NCBI GenBank assembly: GCA_964036045.1
Contig: OZ038381.1
Span: forward strand, 143,663,596 to 143,727,595
Reading direction: 5' to 3'
Source: Eutreptiella sp. 'Long Island Sound 2002'
Taxonomy: Eukaryota > Euglenozoa > Euglenophyceae > Eutreptiales > Eutreptiaceae
DNA: 64,000 bases
The position numbers and the translations under genes were made by a program. The notes under the pieces are model-generated. The model saw nothing but the letters and a program-made list of their open reading frames with translations, had not been told where the DNA came from and did no database searches. Shown here piece by piece: positions 31,055-41,990 of the stretch (positions are counted from its first letter, which is position 1; every line of letters starts with the position of its first letter).

Positions 31055-31873
31055 CCGAGGGTGGTCCTGTCCCCGGAGCTCACGGCCTCCAGTGCGGCGT
31101 CCCTGGGAAAGGTGGTGCAGAGCCCCCACTCCGACGTGGCGTGGCTGGAGCCCCATCGGTACTGCTGGGTGCCGGTGGCGACTAAAGTCACATCGTCTGA
31201 CGTGTCGCCCCACGGAGAGGACGCCACAAATGTGGCGGTGGCCAGCCACGGAATCCCCACATGGACGGGTGCCATCTACGGCACGGTCCCGGAGGCAGAG
31301 ATCATTGGCGCGGCGGCGTACTTGTTGCACACGCCCCCGTCAGCGTGCACAGTGCACGTGGTGGGTGCGTCCGTCATGGGAGCGCATCTCCGCAGGGCGC
31401 AGGAGGCCCTGTACCGAGGCATCAAGGGGCCGACATAACATCTGGTCAATCAGCACGCACTGATCTGGATAGTGGGGGGGCTGCGGCGGCTGCCTCGCCG
31501 AGTTGGGGGGCTGCAAGAATGGGTGGTGAGGCAGAGCTCGCACTTAGCGGCGGTCCCGCTCGAGGCACCGGACTCTGCCGCGGCCCGTGCAATGGCCCCG
31601 CCTGTCCATCTTGTCCTGCCAAAGGAGCACGCCATCCTCTTGGTGCCGGGGGATAATGGTGAGCTCGAGCCGCGTGTGCCATCCATGCAAGCCCTTCAGC
31701 AAGTCCGGGAGATGGAGTGGCGTTCGCTAGCGGCTGGCACCAGGGCGCACACGCCACTGGCTGGCGCCTGCGAGGCGATGCCCCTGGGAGCTGTGCACCA
31801 CGGCCCAACGCACAGGAATATGCTGCGGGCACGTGACGGTCGCTTGTCCACCATGCAGGTCATGCGACGGTGA
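31055..31873 (+). pseudogene. LINE ORF2, possible degenerate RNase H region
   Basis: Same frame as the preceding segment, with further in-frame stops at 31,436 (TAA) and 31,871 (TGA). PEAEIIGAAAYLLHTP then TVHVVGAS resembles the Glu helix and following strand of RNase H (usual form E...A...ytDS), but the expected Asp is Ala here. NQHALIWIVGG and a later SSHLAAVP...PDSAAARA could be the C-terminal part. The match is weak and catalysis unlikely as written. It could instead be an unrelated connection domain. Confidence 0.4.
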
Positions 31874-32145
31874 AGACAAAAGCTCACGCGTATGGCAATA
31901 CCGGCCCACCCCTGTATCTTCTGTGGGGGGCCGGAGGAGGACATTGGCCACATGCGCCTACTGTGTGCGCGGGACGAGGAGCTGGCTGGGCTCCTGTGCA
32001 GGCGTGTGGAGGAGTTCACGGCGGAGCTACCCCTGACAGACAGGGCGGTGGAGTTCGTGGCGTGGAGGGAGCACGGCTGCAGGTGGACTGAATTCCTGAT
32101 GGCGGGTGTCGTCCCCGGGGACCTGAAGCGGCTGTTCGCTGCGGG
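31874..32145 (+). pseudogene. LINE ORF2, CCHC zinc knuckle
   Basis: The frame continues after TGA 31,871. CIFCGGPEEDIGHMRLLC at 31,913-31,968 fits C-x2-C-x8-H-x4-C, the knuckle typical of the region after RT in LINE ORF2 proteins, thought to contact nucleic acid. The following ~60 residues (LLCRRVEEFTAELPL, VEFVAWREHG) are helical. Near 32,145 the homologous frame moves to the next register (LFAAGP then ARLFVEDMVQIG), which indicates a small indel. Confidence 0.75.
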
Positions 32146-33611
32146 GCCCTGCCAAGGCCAGGCTCTTTGTGGAGGACATGGTCCAGATTGGGGAAGATGT
32201 GTATGCCCGCAGGAACCATCGGCTCACCCAGATCATGCAGCTGCCGATGCAAGATCGAAGGAGAGCGGTATACGCGTTCCTGCGAGGTGACACACCCTTC
32301 TGCCCACCGGCAGGGAGGATCCTGCAGCGTCCGCCGTGGAACCCGTTTGCCGGCCTCCCCGGCGACCTGCGGGCAACCTTTCAGAGGGCACCGCTGAGCG
32401 CACTGCTGGTGTCGCGGTCGTGCATCGAGCATGAAGAGGCCCTGTCCTTGATCCCTCACTGGATGGCGGCGGTGGCGCAGGCCTTCGACCTGTGGATCGG
32501 TTCCTGGGTGGCACGGGACATCACGACATTCAGGGAGTGGTCCCGCGTGGTGTCGGCGCAGTCATTGGCCCAGGTGCGTGGTGCCAGGGTGAGAAGCCCT
32601 GACGGCCAGAGTGATCCCTGGCTTCAGGTGTACGCCAACCATCCAGCTGTGGGGAACGTCATGGGCTGGCCTGGCGAGGTGCTGCCGGTCCTTCAGCAAC
32701 CTCTGTGCAGTCTCCCAATCCTGGCGGTGGCTGTCGTACTTGACGTGGGTACGTTGTGGCTGTATGACCGGCAGCTGCGACGAGTCGTACCAGCGGTCAC
32801 GGAGCAGCGGTCCATGGCGGTGTTAATGGGCTCCAAGCAGCTGGCACGGGTACATGGCAACGACGCGCAGGGCCACGTCACGGAGGCCATGTTCTCTCTG
32901 CCAGAGGGGGACGACCACGTGGCTGCCGATGCCCGTCACACCCTTGACACCCTGGGCCTCGAGACGGTCATTGAGGCTCGGGCGGGAGGACAACGCTTGG
33001 TTCTGGCTTCCGCCAGGGGCCCGGAGCAGGACGGGGCTGATGTCATCAGGGAGGGCTTACGGGACTACGGTTGGGAGCCCCTGGCGCATGGCACACACAG
33101 TCCCAAAGTGGCGCGGTGGCCCCGGCTGCTTGAGAGCCTGCCGGTGATGCCCGACGGGCGACCGATACTCCGCCCGGTGTCCACGTGGGAGGAAGCGAGG
33201 CGCAGCCTCCTCAGTTGTGCCACAGCACGCACGCTGGCGGGTGCCTTGCTCAGACTCCAGGACGCGTGCTGCGATGTATGGCAGGACCTGTGGTCGCAGT
33301 ATTGTCATGGTAGCTGCGTTCCGTCGCGGTCTGTGCTTCCGCAGCGATGCCACGGGTGCGGGGAAACGGTGTCAGTTTGGGTTCATCAGTGTGCCTCCAT
33401 GCCGCTGTGCGGGACATGTAAGGAGCGTGCCGATAGGGGGTGGCCTAAGGCGAGGTGGGCACTGCGGCACTCTGGAAAGATGTCCTCTAGCGCCTGGAAG
33501 ACTATCCAGGGTGGCCTGAAGAGTGTCCGAGTGGAAGGGGTACGGTGCCCTGGAGCGCCGTCTGCGGCCCTGCCCCTGATGCTGTGGTGGGCGGCTCTGG
33601 AGGGCGACTGA
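32146..33611 (+). pseudogene. LINE ORF2, C-terminal extension with C4/5 cluster
   Basis: Open for about 480 codons to TGA at 33,609. It begins VEDMVQIGEDVYARRNHRL. I do not recognise the middle part. Near 33,348-33,420 lies CHGCGETVSVWVHQC followed by PLCGTC (C-x2-C-x10-C-x5-C-x2-C), a probable zinc ribbon. No PD-D restriction-like endonuclease motif is evident. The final residues ALPLMLWWAALEGD are shared with the minus-strand copy at 2,780-2,850, so this is a genuine element terminus. Its length beyond the CCHC is unusual. Confidence 0.6.
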
Positions 33612-35452
33612 CGGATACTCTGGTTGTGGCATCGCGGAGGAAATGGTGACGGCGTGGTGGGGGACGGGGGTGCAGATTGATGGGTCTGGGAGTTGTGGGT
33701 GCACCAGCTACCGTCCCTACGCTGGACACAGCGGAGGGGATAGCCCCTGAGAAGCAGTGCCTTCACGGCCTGATTGTGCGGTACTGGCAGGCGGCGTATG
33801 ACGGCCAACGCGATGTGACAGGTCGTGCCGGCCTGATGGTGAGCCGTCCTGCCCCCGTGCATGAGGGTCGGACGGGGATGCTTCACCCGCCTGCCCCGGG
33901 TCGCCGCATACAACAGTGAGGTGTCATGGGTCGTCCCGACCAGGGTAATAAGGCCCAAACCCCTGTAGGGTATTCCCATGGCACCGGGGTCTCTACTGGC
34001 GGCCCGGCTACGGCAGTATTGGGAGTGGTTGCTCGGGATACACCGGGGGTGCACGGAGCTGTCTGGGGGTTACGGCGTCGCGGCGCCCCCTGGGAGTGTT
34101 ACACGGGGTTGCGGGGACAGCCTGCAGGCCCCGGGAGCGGCAACGAGGCGAAGATGTGTGCGTAGAAGGATATGACAGTGGGGTCGTCATGGGGACAGTA
34201 TGGCGGGCGTCCTGGAGACGGCGTGGCAGCCTGGGAGGAGCACTCACGGGGGGCACGTGGAGTTCCAGGTGACAGAGTACTGGAGTCTTGGGGGTAAACG
34301 CGGCGGTACTGGGATCCGTACAGTGGGGGAGCAGCGGGGAAGTTCCAGATGACGGTGTACTGGCATCGTGGCGGTATATGTGGCGGTACTGGGGACCGTA
34401 TGGTGAGGGTACGCGGCGGTACTGGAGGGCCGTACAGTGGGGGCGCTACGGGGTTGCATGGCGGTACTGGGGTGTCCCCCAGACCCCTCTAACAACTCAG
34501 GGGGAGCGCGGGGGCATCCCCTGGCCCCGTTAACAAATTAGAGGGACCGTGCCTGCGGGCATGTACATAGTCTAACCTCTGACCATGGCCTTGTGGTTGC
34601 GGTGGTGCGTGTCGTGGCGGCTCGCGGGTGGCGTCGGCGTGGCAACAGCGGTACTGCGTGGCGTCGTAGCGAAGAGTATGCGGTCGCCTCACCACTGTAA
34701 CGGCTTACCCCTGGGGGGCGCCAGTCCGGTCGGCTAGAGGCAAGGAAGGAGAAGGAGCGGCATGCTGAGTGGTCTGGGGGGTGACGCGCGGGCCAATGCT
34801 ATAAGTAGGCTCGCCACGTCGTCGGTGGGGGCCGAACCTGCGGCCTGGCCGCTGCTGTGGCGGAAGAGGCGCAACCACGGGAGCTGGCCAATCAGTGCAG
34901 GTAAGGGTCAAGGGTAGGCGCCAGGGCAATGTATGTGGGCCAGATGAGGTGCACCTGGTTACCACAGCCCGGGGCGAGCCTCTGGTGGGTACCCCTACAG
35001 GGGGTCGATAACCAAGCTACGGCACCCACCAGCCCGAATCCCGGCCAGCGATATTCACAGGTTGCGCCACTCCCGTCGCGTAGGGTTGGTGGGTTGGTGG
35101 CGTACATTGTGGAGACATGGGGGCGATGAAAGTTGAGGGCCAGGCTAGGCTGGAGCCTCCCAGAAATCCTGGCTATGCACATACGGGCTATTGCGTGCTG
35201 GCAGAGGGATACGTGGAGTCAGGGGTGGTGGGCAATTTCGAGAACGCAGACGGCAATGGATTCCATGGGGTCATGGGTGATGGATGTCTCCAAGGTGGCG
35301 GGGGTACGCGAACGACGGAGGGTCAGCTCCTGCTTCGCCGCATGCGTGCTGCTTTGTTCCTTGGTTGCCGCTTTGCGACGGACAGAGAAGCCCTTGCTTT
35401 CTACTTGTTGCGATGCTGCTGCGTTGCTTTGCCTTGCCCCCATACCCCCGGC
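33612..35452 (+). other. LINE copy 1 3' UTR
   Basis: 1.84 kb without a gene, matching the minus-strand copy at about 835-2,800. Near 34,290-34,490 are four degenerate units centred on GGCGGTACTGG with CCGTA(C/T)AGTGGGG between them. They are also present in the left copy, so they belong to the element. It ends CCCCCATACCCCCGGCGA and passes directly into (AT)n. Confidence 0.8.
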
Positions 35453-35850
<398 letters not shown>

Positions 35851-36299
35851 GAAATTGCCAGACACGCTCTCCCTGGGCAGGGCGCAAGGGAGCAGTCGGC
35901 CGGCGTCACGCTGGCCGGGCGTGCGCCGACGAACACCGAGGGGGGGGGGGGCGCCAGGGTGTGGAGGGGGGGGGGCCGCGTGTGGAGGAGGGTGGGGCTA
36001 CCTGTGGAAGTTACCCTGGAGCCCTCCCCCGCCGTGGGGGGAGGGCGTGCGCACCTGTGCGAAACGGAGGCGGGATGGGGGGCGGGATGCGGGGACCACC
36101 TGTCCGGAGACCCGCGGGGCCCCGGTTCCCCTTGCTTCCAGCCGCCACTCCCCCGCGACAGGGGAGGGGGCTACGTCCTGTGCGGAGGTGGAGTAAGGGG
36201 GGTGGAGGGGGCGGGGATTATGTATGGTCTATCCCCTGGTGCCCGTCCCTGCGTCCTGTGTGCGGGAGGCCGCGCGGCACAGCCAGCGGGGGGGTTCAG
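35851..36299. other. GC-rich spacer
   Basis: G-rich sequence with homopolymer G runs near 35,940-35,970. Open frames reflect composition. I see no gene, RNA or recognisable element. Confidence 0.4.
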
Positions 36300-36730
36300 G
36301 CCTGGGCCGGGCGCGTGAGTAGCGGCGGGCGGCCGAGGCGGAGGCGGCGCCATGCGGGTGCGGGGCCCGTGGCGGTCGCGAGGCGGTGTGGGCGGACTGG
36401 CCGGCGGCCAGCGGTGGCCCTGAGAGCCCCACCCCATGGGGTCGGCGGGCGCGCCGGGGGCACGCGCGCCACGCTGGCCTTACGGTGTGGGGCGCGTGTG
36501 CAAGGGCGTCGGCGCGCCCGATGCGGGCCCCACGGCGGGCCGCGGGACCAGCGGCAAGCTGGAAGCGTGGCCTGGGGGCCGAGGCCTGGGCTGGGCGCGT
36601 GGATAGCGGCGGGCGGCCGAGGCGGAGGCGGCGCCATGCGGGTGCGGGGCCCGTGGCGGCCGCGGGGCGGCGCAGGCGGATCGGCCCGTGGTCGGCGGCG
36701 GCCCTGAGAGCCCCACTCCATGGGGTCGGC
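36300..36730 (+). repeat. Tandem duplication, ~284 bp period
   Basis: GCCTGGGC(C/T)GGGCGCGTG at 36,300 recurs at 36,583. It is followed in both by GGCGGGCGGCCGAGGCGGAG, CCATGCGGGTGCGGGG and CCCTGAGAGCCCCAC. It holds about two units, with no coding evidence beyond GC-rich frames on both strands. Confidence 0.85.
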
Positions 36731-37240
36731 GTGCACGTTGGGGGGGGGGGGGGGGGCTGTGGGCTGGTGGGTGGGTGCCCGCGCGAGGGTGACGAGGGTG
36801 CGGTGAGCTCAGCCGCAGAGCGTCACCGTGCGGCCGACCGGGCAGAGGAGCGGCCGGGGCTGGCCAAAATCGGCCGGGGAGCCCGGGGCGCTCGAAGTGT
36901 CGGCGGAACCGCGGTCAGCGGTGGGGCCCGCACCCCGCTCGGCGGGGACGAATCCCGCCGAGCATCATCCACGGGGGCGAATCCTGGTGGAGGCGGGGGG
37001 AAGTGCCGCGCCGTCCCCTCGCGGCCGAACCGGACCGGGACGGGCCCCGCCGGAGGGGTACCGGGGGGGCGGGCGGGGCTGGGCTCCGGGGCTCCGGGGC
37101 CTGGGTCCCTGGTGGTTGTGGGCCGGTGCGGGGGAGACCGGGAGGGCCTCTGGGCTGCGGCTGGTGAGGGGGGGCGTGGAAGGGCCGGGCGGGCTCGGGG
37201 GCGAACCCCGAGAGGCCCCCGGGGGCTCGGCGAAAGCTCC
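36731..37240 (+). repeat. Direct repeat A1 (~460 bp), left of minisatellite
   Basis: A poly-G run followed by GGCTGTGGGCTGGTGGGTGG and the rest matches 43,229-43,690 with few differences. Examples are GAGCTCAGCCGCAGAGCGTC and ATCCACGGGGGCGAATCCTG. The pair brackets the minisatellite and the 42-43 kb spacer. Confidence 0.9.
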
Positions 37241-37284
37241 CGAGGGCGGCCGTTTCTTGAGGGGGGGGGGGGGTTGCTCCCTGC

Positions 37285-40200
37285 CCGGGCTGCGCAGGGG
37301 CGCCGTGTGGTGCCGTGCAGGGGCGCAGCCGTGTGGGGCGACGAAGGGGCGCAGCAGTGTGGGGCCGCGCAGGGTGCAGCGTGCTGCCGCACAGGGGTGC
37401 AGCGCGGGGCCGCGTATGGGCGCGGCATGGGGCCGCGTAGGGGCGCGGCGTGGGACTGCGAAGGGGTGCAGCGTGGGGCTGCGCGGGGGCGCGGCGTGGG
37501 GCTGCGCAGGGGTGCAGCGTAGGGCTGCGCAGGGGCGCAGCGCGGGGCCGCGCATGGGCGCGGCATGGGGCCGTGCAGGGGCGCAGTAGCGTGGGGCTGT
37601 GCAGGGGCGCAGTAGCGTGGGGCTGCGCAGGGGCGCAGCAGCGTGGGGATGCGCAGGGGCGCAGCGTGAGGCCGCGCAAAGGCGCGGCATGGGGCCGCGC
37701 AAGGGCGCGGCGTGGGGCCGCGCAGGGGCGCAGCAGCGCTGGGCTGCCCCGGGGCGCAGCAGCGCTGGGCCACGCAGGGGCGGAGCGTGGGGCTGCGCGG
37801 GGGCGCCGCGCGGGGCTGCGCAGGGGCGCAGCAGCGTGGGGCTGCGCAGGGGCGCAGCAGCGTGGGGCTGCGCCGGGGCGCGGCATGGGGCCGTGAAGGG
37901 GCGCAGCAGCGTGGGGCTGCGCAGGGGCGCAGCGTGGAGCTGAGTAGGGGCGCAGCGTGGGGCTGTGCAGGGGCGCAGCGTGGGGCCGCGCAGGGGCGCA
38001 GCAGTGTGGGGCGGCGCAGGGGCGCAGCAGTGTGGGGCTGCGCAGGGGCGCAGCGCGGGGCTGTGCAGGGGCGCAGCAGCGTGGGGCTGCGCCGGGGCGC
38101 GGCATGGGGCCGTGAAGGGGGGCAGCAGCGTCAGGCTGCGCAGGGGCGCAGCGTGGGGCTGAGTAGGGGCGCAGCAGTGTGGGGCGGCGCAGGGGCGCAG
38201 CACTGTGGGGCTGAGCGGGGGCGCAGCAGTGTGGGGCTGAGGGGGGGCGCAGCGCGGGGCTGCGCAGGGGCGCAGCAGCGTGGGGCTGCGCAGGGGCGCA
38301 GCTCGGGGCCGCGCTTGGGCGCGGCATGGGGCCGTGGAGGGGTGCAGCAGCGTGGGGCTGCGCAGGGGTGCACCCAGGGGCTGCGTAGGGGCGCAGCGTG
38401 GGGCTGCGCAGGGGCGCGGACGGGGCCGCGCATGGGCGTGGCATGGGGCCGTGAAAGGGCGCGGCGCGGGGCCGCGCAGGGGCTCAGCAGCCTGGGGCTG
38501 CGCAGGGGCATGGCAGCGCGGGGCTGCGCCGGGGCGTAGTGTGGGGCCGCGACTGGGGCGCAGCTGGGTGCTGCGTAGGGGCGCAGCAGCGTTGGGCTGC
38601 GCAGGGGCGCATCGTGGGGCTGTGCGGGGGCGCGGCAAGGGGCTGCGCGGGGGCGCGGCAAGGGGCCGTGCAGGGGCGCAGCAGCGTGGGGCTGCGCAGG
38701 GGCGCAGCAGCGTGGGGCTGCGCCGGGGCGCGGTATGGGGCTGCGAGGGGGCGCGGCAAGGGGCCGTGCAGGGGCGCAGCAGCGTAAGGCTGCGCAGGGG
38801 CGCAGCGTGGGGCCGTGCAGGGGCGCAGCAGCGTGGGGCTGTGCAGGGGCGCAGCGTGGGGCTGCGCAGGGGCGCAGCAGCGTGGGGCTGCGCCGGGGCG
38901 CGGCATGGGGCCGTGAAGGGGCGCAGCAGCATGGGGCTGCGCAGGGGCGCAGCGTGGTGCGGCGCGGGGGCGCAGCAGTATGGGGCGGCGCACGGGCGCA
39001 GCAGTGTGGGGCTGCGGAGGGGCGTAGCGCGGGGCTGCGCAGGGGCGCAGCAGCGTAGGGCTGCGCAGGGGCGCAGCGCGGGGCCGCGCATGGGCGCGGC
39101 ACGGGGCCGTGGAGGGGTGCAGCTGCGTGGGGCTGCGCAGGGGCGCAGCGTGCGGCCGCGTAGGGGCGCAGCGCGGGGCTGGGCTGGGGCGCAACGTGGG
39201 GCTGCGCAGGAGTGCAGCGTGGGGCCGCGTATGGGCGTGGCATGGGGCGGTGAAGGGGCGCGGCGCGGGGCCGCGCAGGGGCGCAGCAGCGTGGGGCTGC
39301 GCAGGAGAGTAGCAGCGCGGAGCTGCGCCGGGGCGCAGCGTGGGGCCGCGAATGGGGCGCAGCGAGGGGCTGCGTAGGGGCGCAGCAGTGTTGGGCTGTG
39401 CAGGGGCGCAGCATGGGGCTGCTCAGGGGCGCGGCGCGGGGCCGTGCAGGGGCGCGGCGCGGGGCCGCGCAGGGGCGCAGCAGCGTGGGGCTGCGCAGGG
39501 GCGCAGCGTGGGGCTGGGCAGGGGCTTGGTATGGGGCCGTGAAGGGGCGCAGCAGTGTGGAGCTGTGTAGGGGCGCAGCGTGGGGCTGCGTAGGGGCGCA
39601 GCGTGGTGCGGCGCAGGGGCGCAGCAGTGTGGGGCTGCGCAGGGGCGCAGTGCGGGGCCGCGCAGGGGCGCAGCGTGGGGCTGCGCAGATGCGAAGCGCG
39701 GGGTTGCGCAGGGGCGCAGCAGCGTGGGGCCGCGCAGGGGAGCAGCCCCGCGTGGGGCTGTGCAGCCGCAGCGCGGGGCTGGGCAGGGGCGCAGCGCGGG
39801 GCCGCGCAGGAGTGCAGCGTGGGGCCGCGTATGGGCGCGGCATGGGGCCGTGCAGGGGCGCGGCGCGGGGCCGCGCAGGGGCTCAGCAGCGTGGGGCTGC
39901 GTAGGGGCGTAGCAGCGTGGGGCCGCGCCGGGGCGCGGCATGGGGCTTTGCAGGGGCGCCGCAGCGTGGGGCTGCGTAGGGGCGCAGCGTGGGGCTGCGT
40001 AGGGGCGCAACGGTTTGGGGCGGCGCAGGGGCGCAGCGCGGGGTTGCGCAGGGGCGCAACAGCGTGTGGCCGCGCAGGGAAGCAGCAGCGTGGGGCTGGG
40101 CAGGGGCGCAGCAGCCCTGGGCTGGGCAGGGGCGCAGTAGCGTGGGGCTGCGCAGGGGCGCGGCAGCCAGGGCTGTGCAGGGGCGCGGCAGCCAGGGCTG

Positions 40201-41990
40201 TGCAGGGGCGCAGCAGCGTGGGGCTGTGCAGGGGCGTAGCAGCGTGGGCGCAGCAACCTGGGGCTGTGCAGGGGCGCAGCAGCGTGGGGCTGCGCTGGAG
40301 GGCAGCGTGGGGCTGCGCAGGGGCGCAGTAGCGCGGGGCTGTGCAGGGGACCAGCAGCGTGGGGCTGCGCTGGAGGGCAGCGTGGGGCTGCGCAGGGGCG
40401 CAGCAACCTGGGGCTGGGCAGGGGCTCAGTAGCGTGGGGCTGCGCAGGGGCGCGGCAGCCAGGGCTGTGCAGGGGCGCAGCAACGTGGGGCTGTGCAGGG
40501 GCGTAGCAGCGTGGGCGCAGCAGCGTGGGGCTGCGTAGGGGCGCAGCAGCGTGGGGCTGCGTAGGGGCGCAGCAGCGTGGGGCTGCTCTGAAGTGCAGCG
40601 TGGGGCTGCGCTGGGGCGCAGCAGCGTGGCGCTGCGTAGGGGCGCAGCAGCATGGGGCTGCGCTGGAGTGCAGCGTGGGGCTGCGCAGGGGTGCAGCAGC
40701 GCGGGGCTGCGCTGGAGTGCAGCGTGGGGCTGCGCAGGGGCGCAGCAGCGTGGGGCTGCGCTGGAGTGCAGCCTCGGGCTGCGCTTGGGTTGTGCGTTGC
40801 GCAAAGGTGTAGTATGGGGCTGTGCAGGGGCGCAGCGTGGGGCTGCGCAGGGGCGCAGCAGCGTGGGGCTGCGCAGGGGTGCAGCAGCGTGGGCTGCGCA
40901 GGGGTGCAGCAGCGTGGGGCTGCGCAGGGGTGCAGCAGCGTGGGGCTGCGCGGAGCAGCTGTGTGGGGCGGCGCAGTGGTGGGGGGGCTGTGTAGGGGCG
41001 TAGCGGCATGGGGGTGCGCTGGGGCGCAGCGTGTGGCTGTACAGGGGCGCAGTGCGGCGCTGCGCAGGGGCGCAGCGTGGGGCTGCGCAGGGGCGCAGCA
41101 GCATGGGGCTGCGCTGGAGGTCAGCGTGGGGCCGCGCAGGGGTGCAGTAGCGTGGGGCTGCGCAGGGGTGCAGCAGTGTGGGGCTGTGTAGGGGTGCAGC
41201 AGCGTGGGGCTGCGCAGGGGTGCAGCAGCGTGGGGCTGCGCAGAGCAGCTGTGTGGGGCGGCGCAGTGGTGGGGGGGCTGTGTAGGGGCGCAGCGGCATG
41301 GGGGTGCGCTGGGGCGCAGCCTGTGGTTGTACAGTGGCGCAGTGCGGCGCTGCGCAGGGGCGCAGCAGCGTGGGGCTGCGCAGGGGCGCAGCAGCGTGGG
41401 GCTGCGCAGGGGCGCAGCGCGGAGCAGCCCCGGGGGGCAGCTTGGGGCCGTGGAGGGGCGCGGCGTGGGGCTGCGTAGAAGCGCAGCAGCGTGGGGCTGC
41501 GCAGGGGCGCAGCGAGCGGCGGCGCAGTGGTGGGAGGCCGCGCAGGGGCGCATCATGGGGCCGCGTATGGGCGCGGCGCGGAGCTGCGCAGGGGCGCAGC
41601 AGCGTGGGGCTGCGCTTGGGCGCAGTGTGGGGCTGCGCAAAGGTGTTGTATGTGGCTGCCTAGGGGCGCAGCGTGGGGCTTCGCAGGGGCGCAGCAGCGT
41701 GGGGCCTCCCAGGGGCGTGGTAGTGTGGGCTGCGCGGGGGGGGAATGGCGTGGGGCCGCGCATGGGCGCAGCAGCGAGGGCTGTGCAGGGGTGCAGCAGC
41801 GCGGGGCCGCGCGGGGGCGCTGCAGCGTGGGGCTGCGCAGGGGTGCAGCAGCGTGGGGATGCGAAGGGGCGCAGCATGGGGCTGCGCATGGGCACGGCAG
41901 CATGGGGCTGTGCAGGGGCGCAGCAATGCGGGGCCACGCAGGGGTGCAGCAGTGTGGGGCTGCGTAGGGGCGCAGCGGCGTGGGGCTGTC
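37285..41990 (+). repeat. Minisatellite, 24/27 bp units, 4.7 kb
   Basis: About 170-190 units of GGGGCTGCGCAGGGGCGCAG with or without an extra CAG, then CGT. Units are mostly 24 or 27 bp, multiples of three. Very long frames (up to 1,444 codons on the minus strand) therefore stay open on both strands. They read only as permutations of GRSSVGLRRGAA or APAQPHAAPLRSP. Each unit contains GCTGCGC-AGGG-GCGCAGC, a perfect 7 bp inverted repeat with a four-base loop, and G4 runs. I do not call a gene here. Confidence 0.93.

Noticed and set aside
25576-31873. Possibility that TAA/TGA are sense codons in this organism
   Set aside because: Copy 2 has TAC at the first site. All three stop codons occur among the lesions alongside indels, and intact frames end normally, so decay is the simpler reading.
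36965-41299. A 1,444-codon minus-strand frame rich in APAQPHAAPLRSP
   Set aside because: It is a shadow of the triplet-phased minisatellite. Several frames on both strands are equally open, and there is no non-repeat domain.
37285-41990. Regular short repeats considered as a CRISPR array
   Set aside because: There are no unique spacers, units are contiguous, the context is eukaryotic and no cas genes are present.
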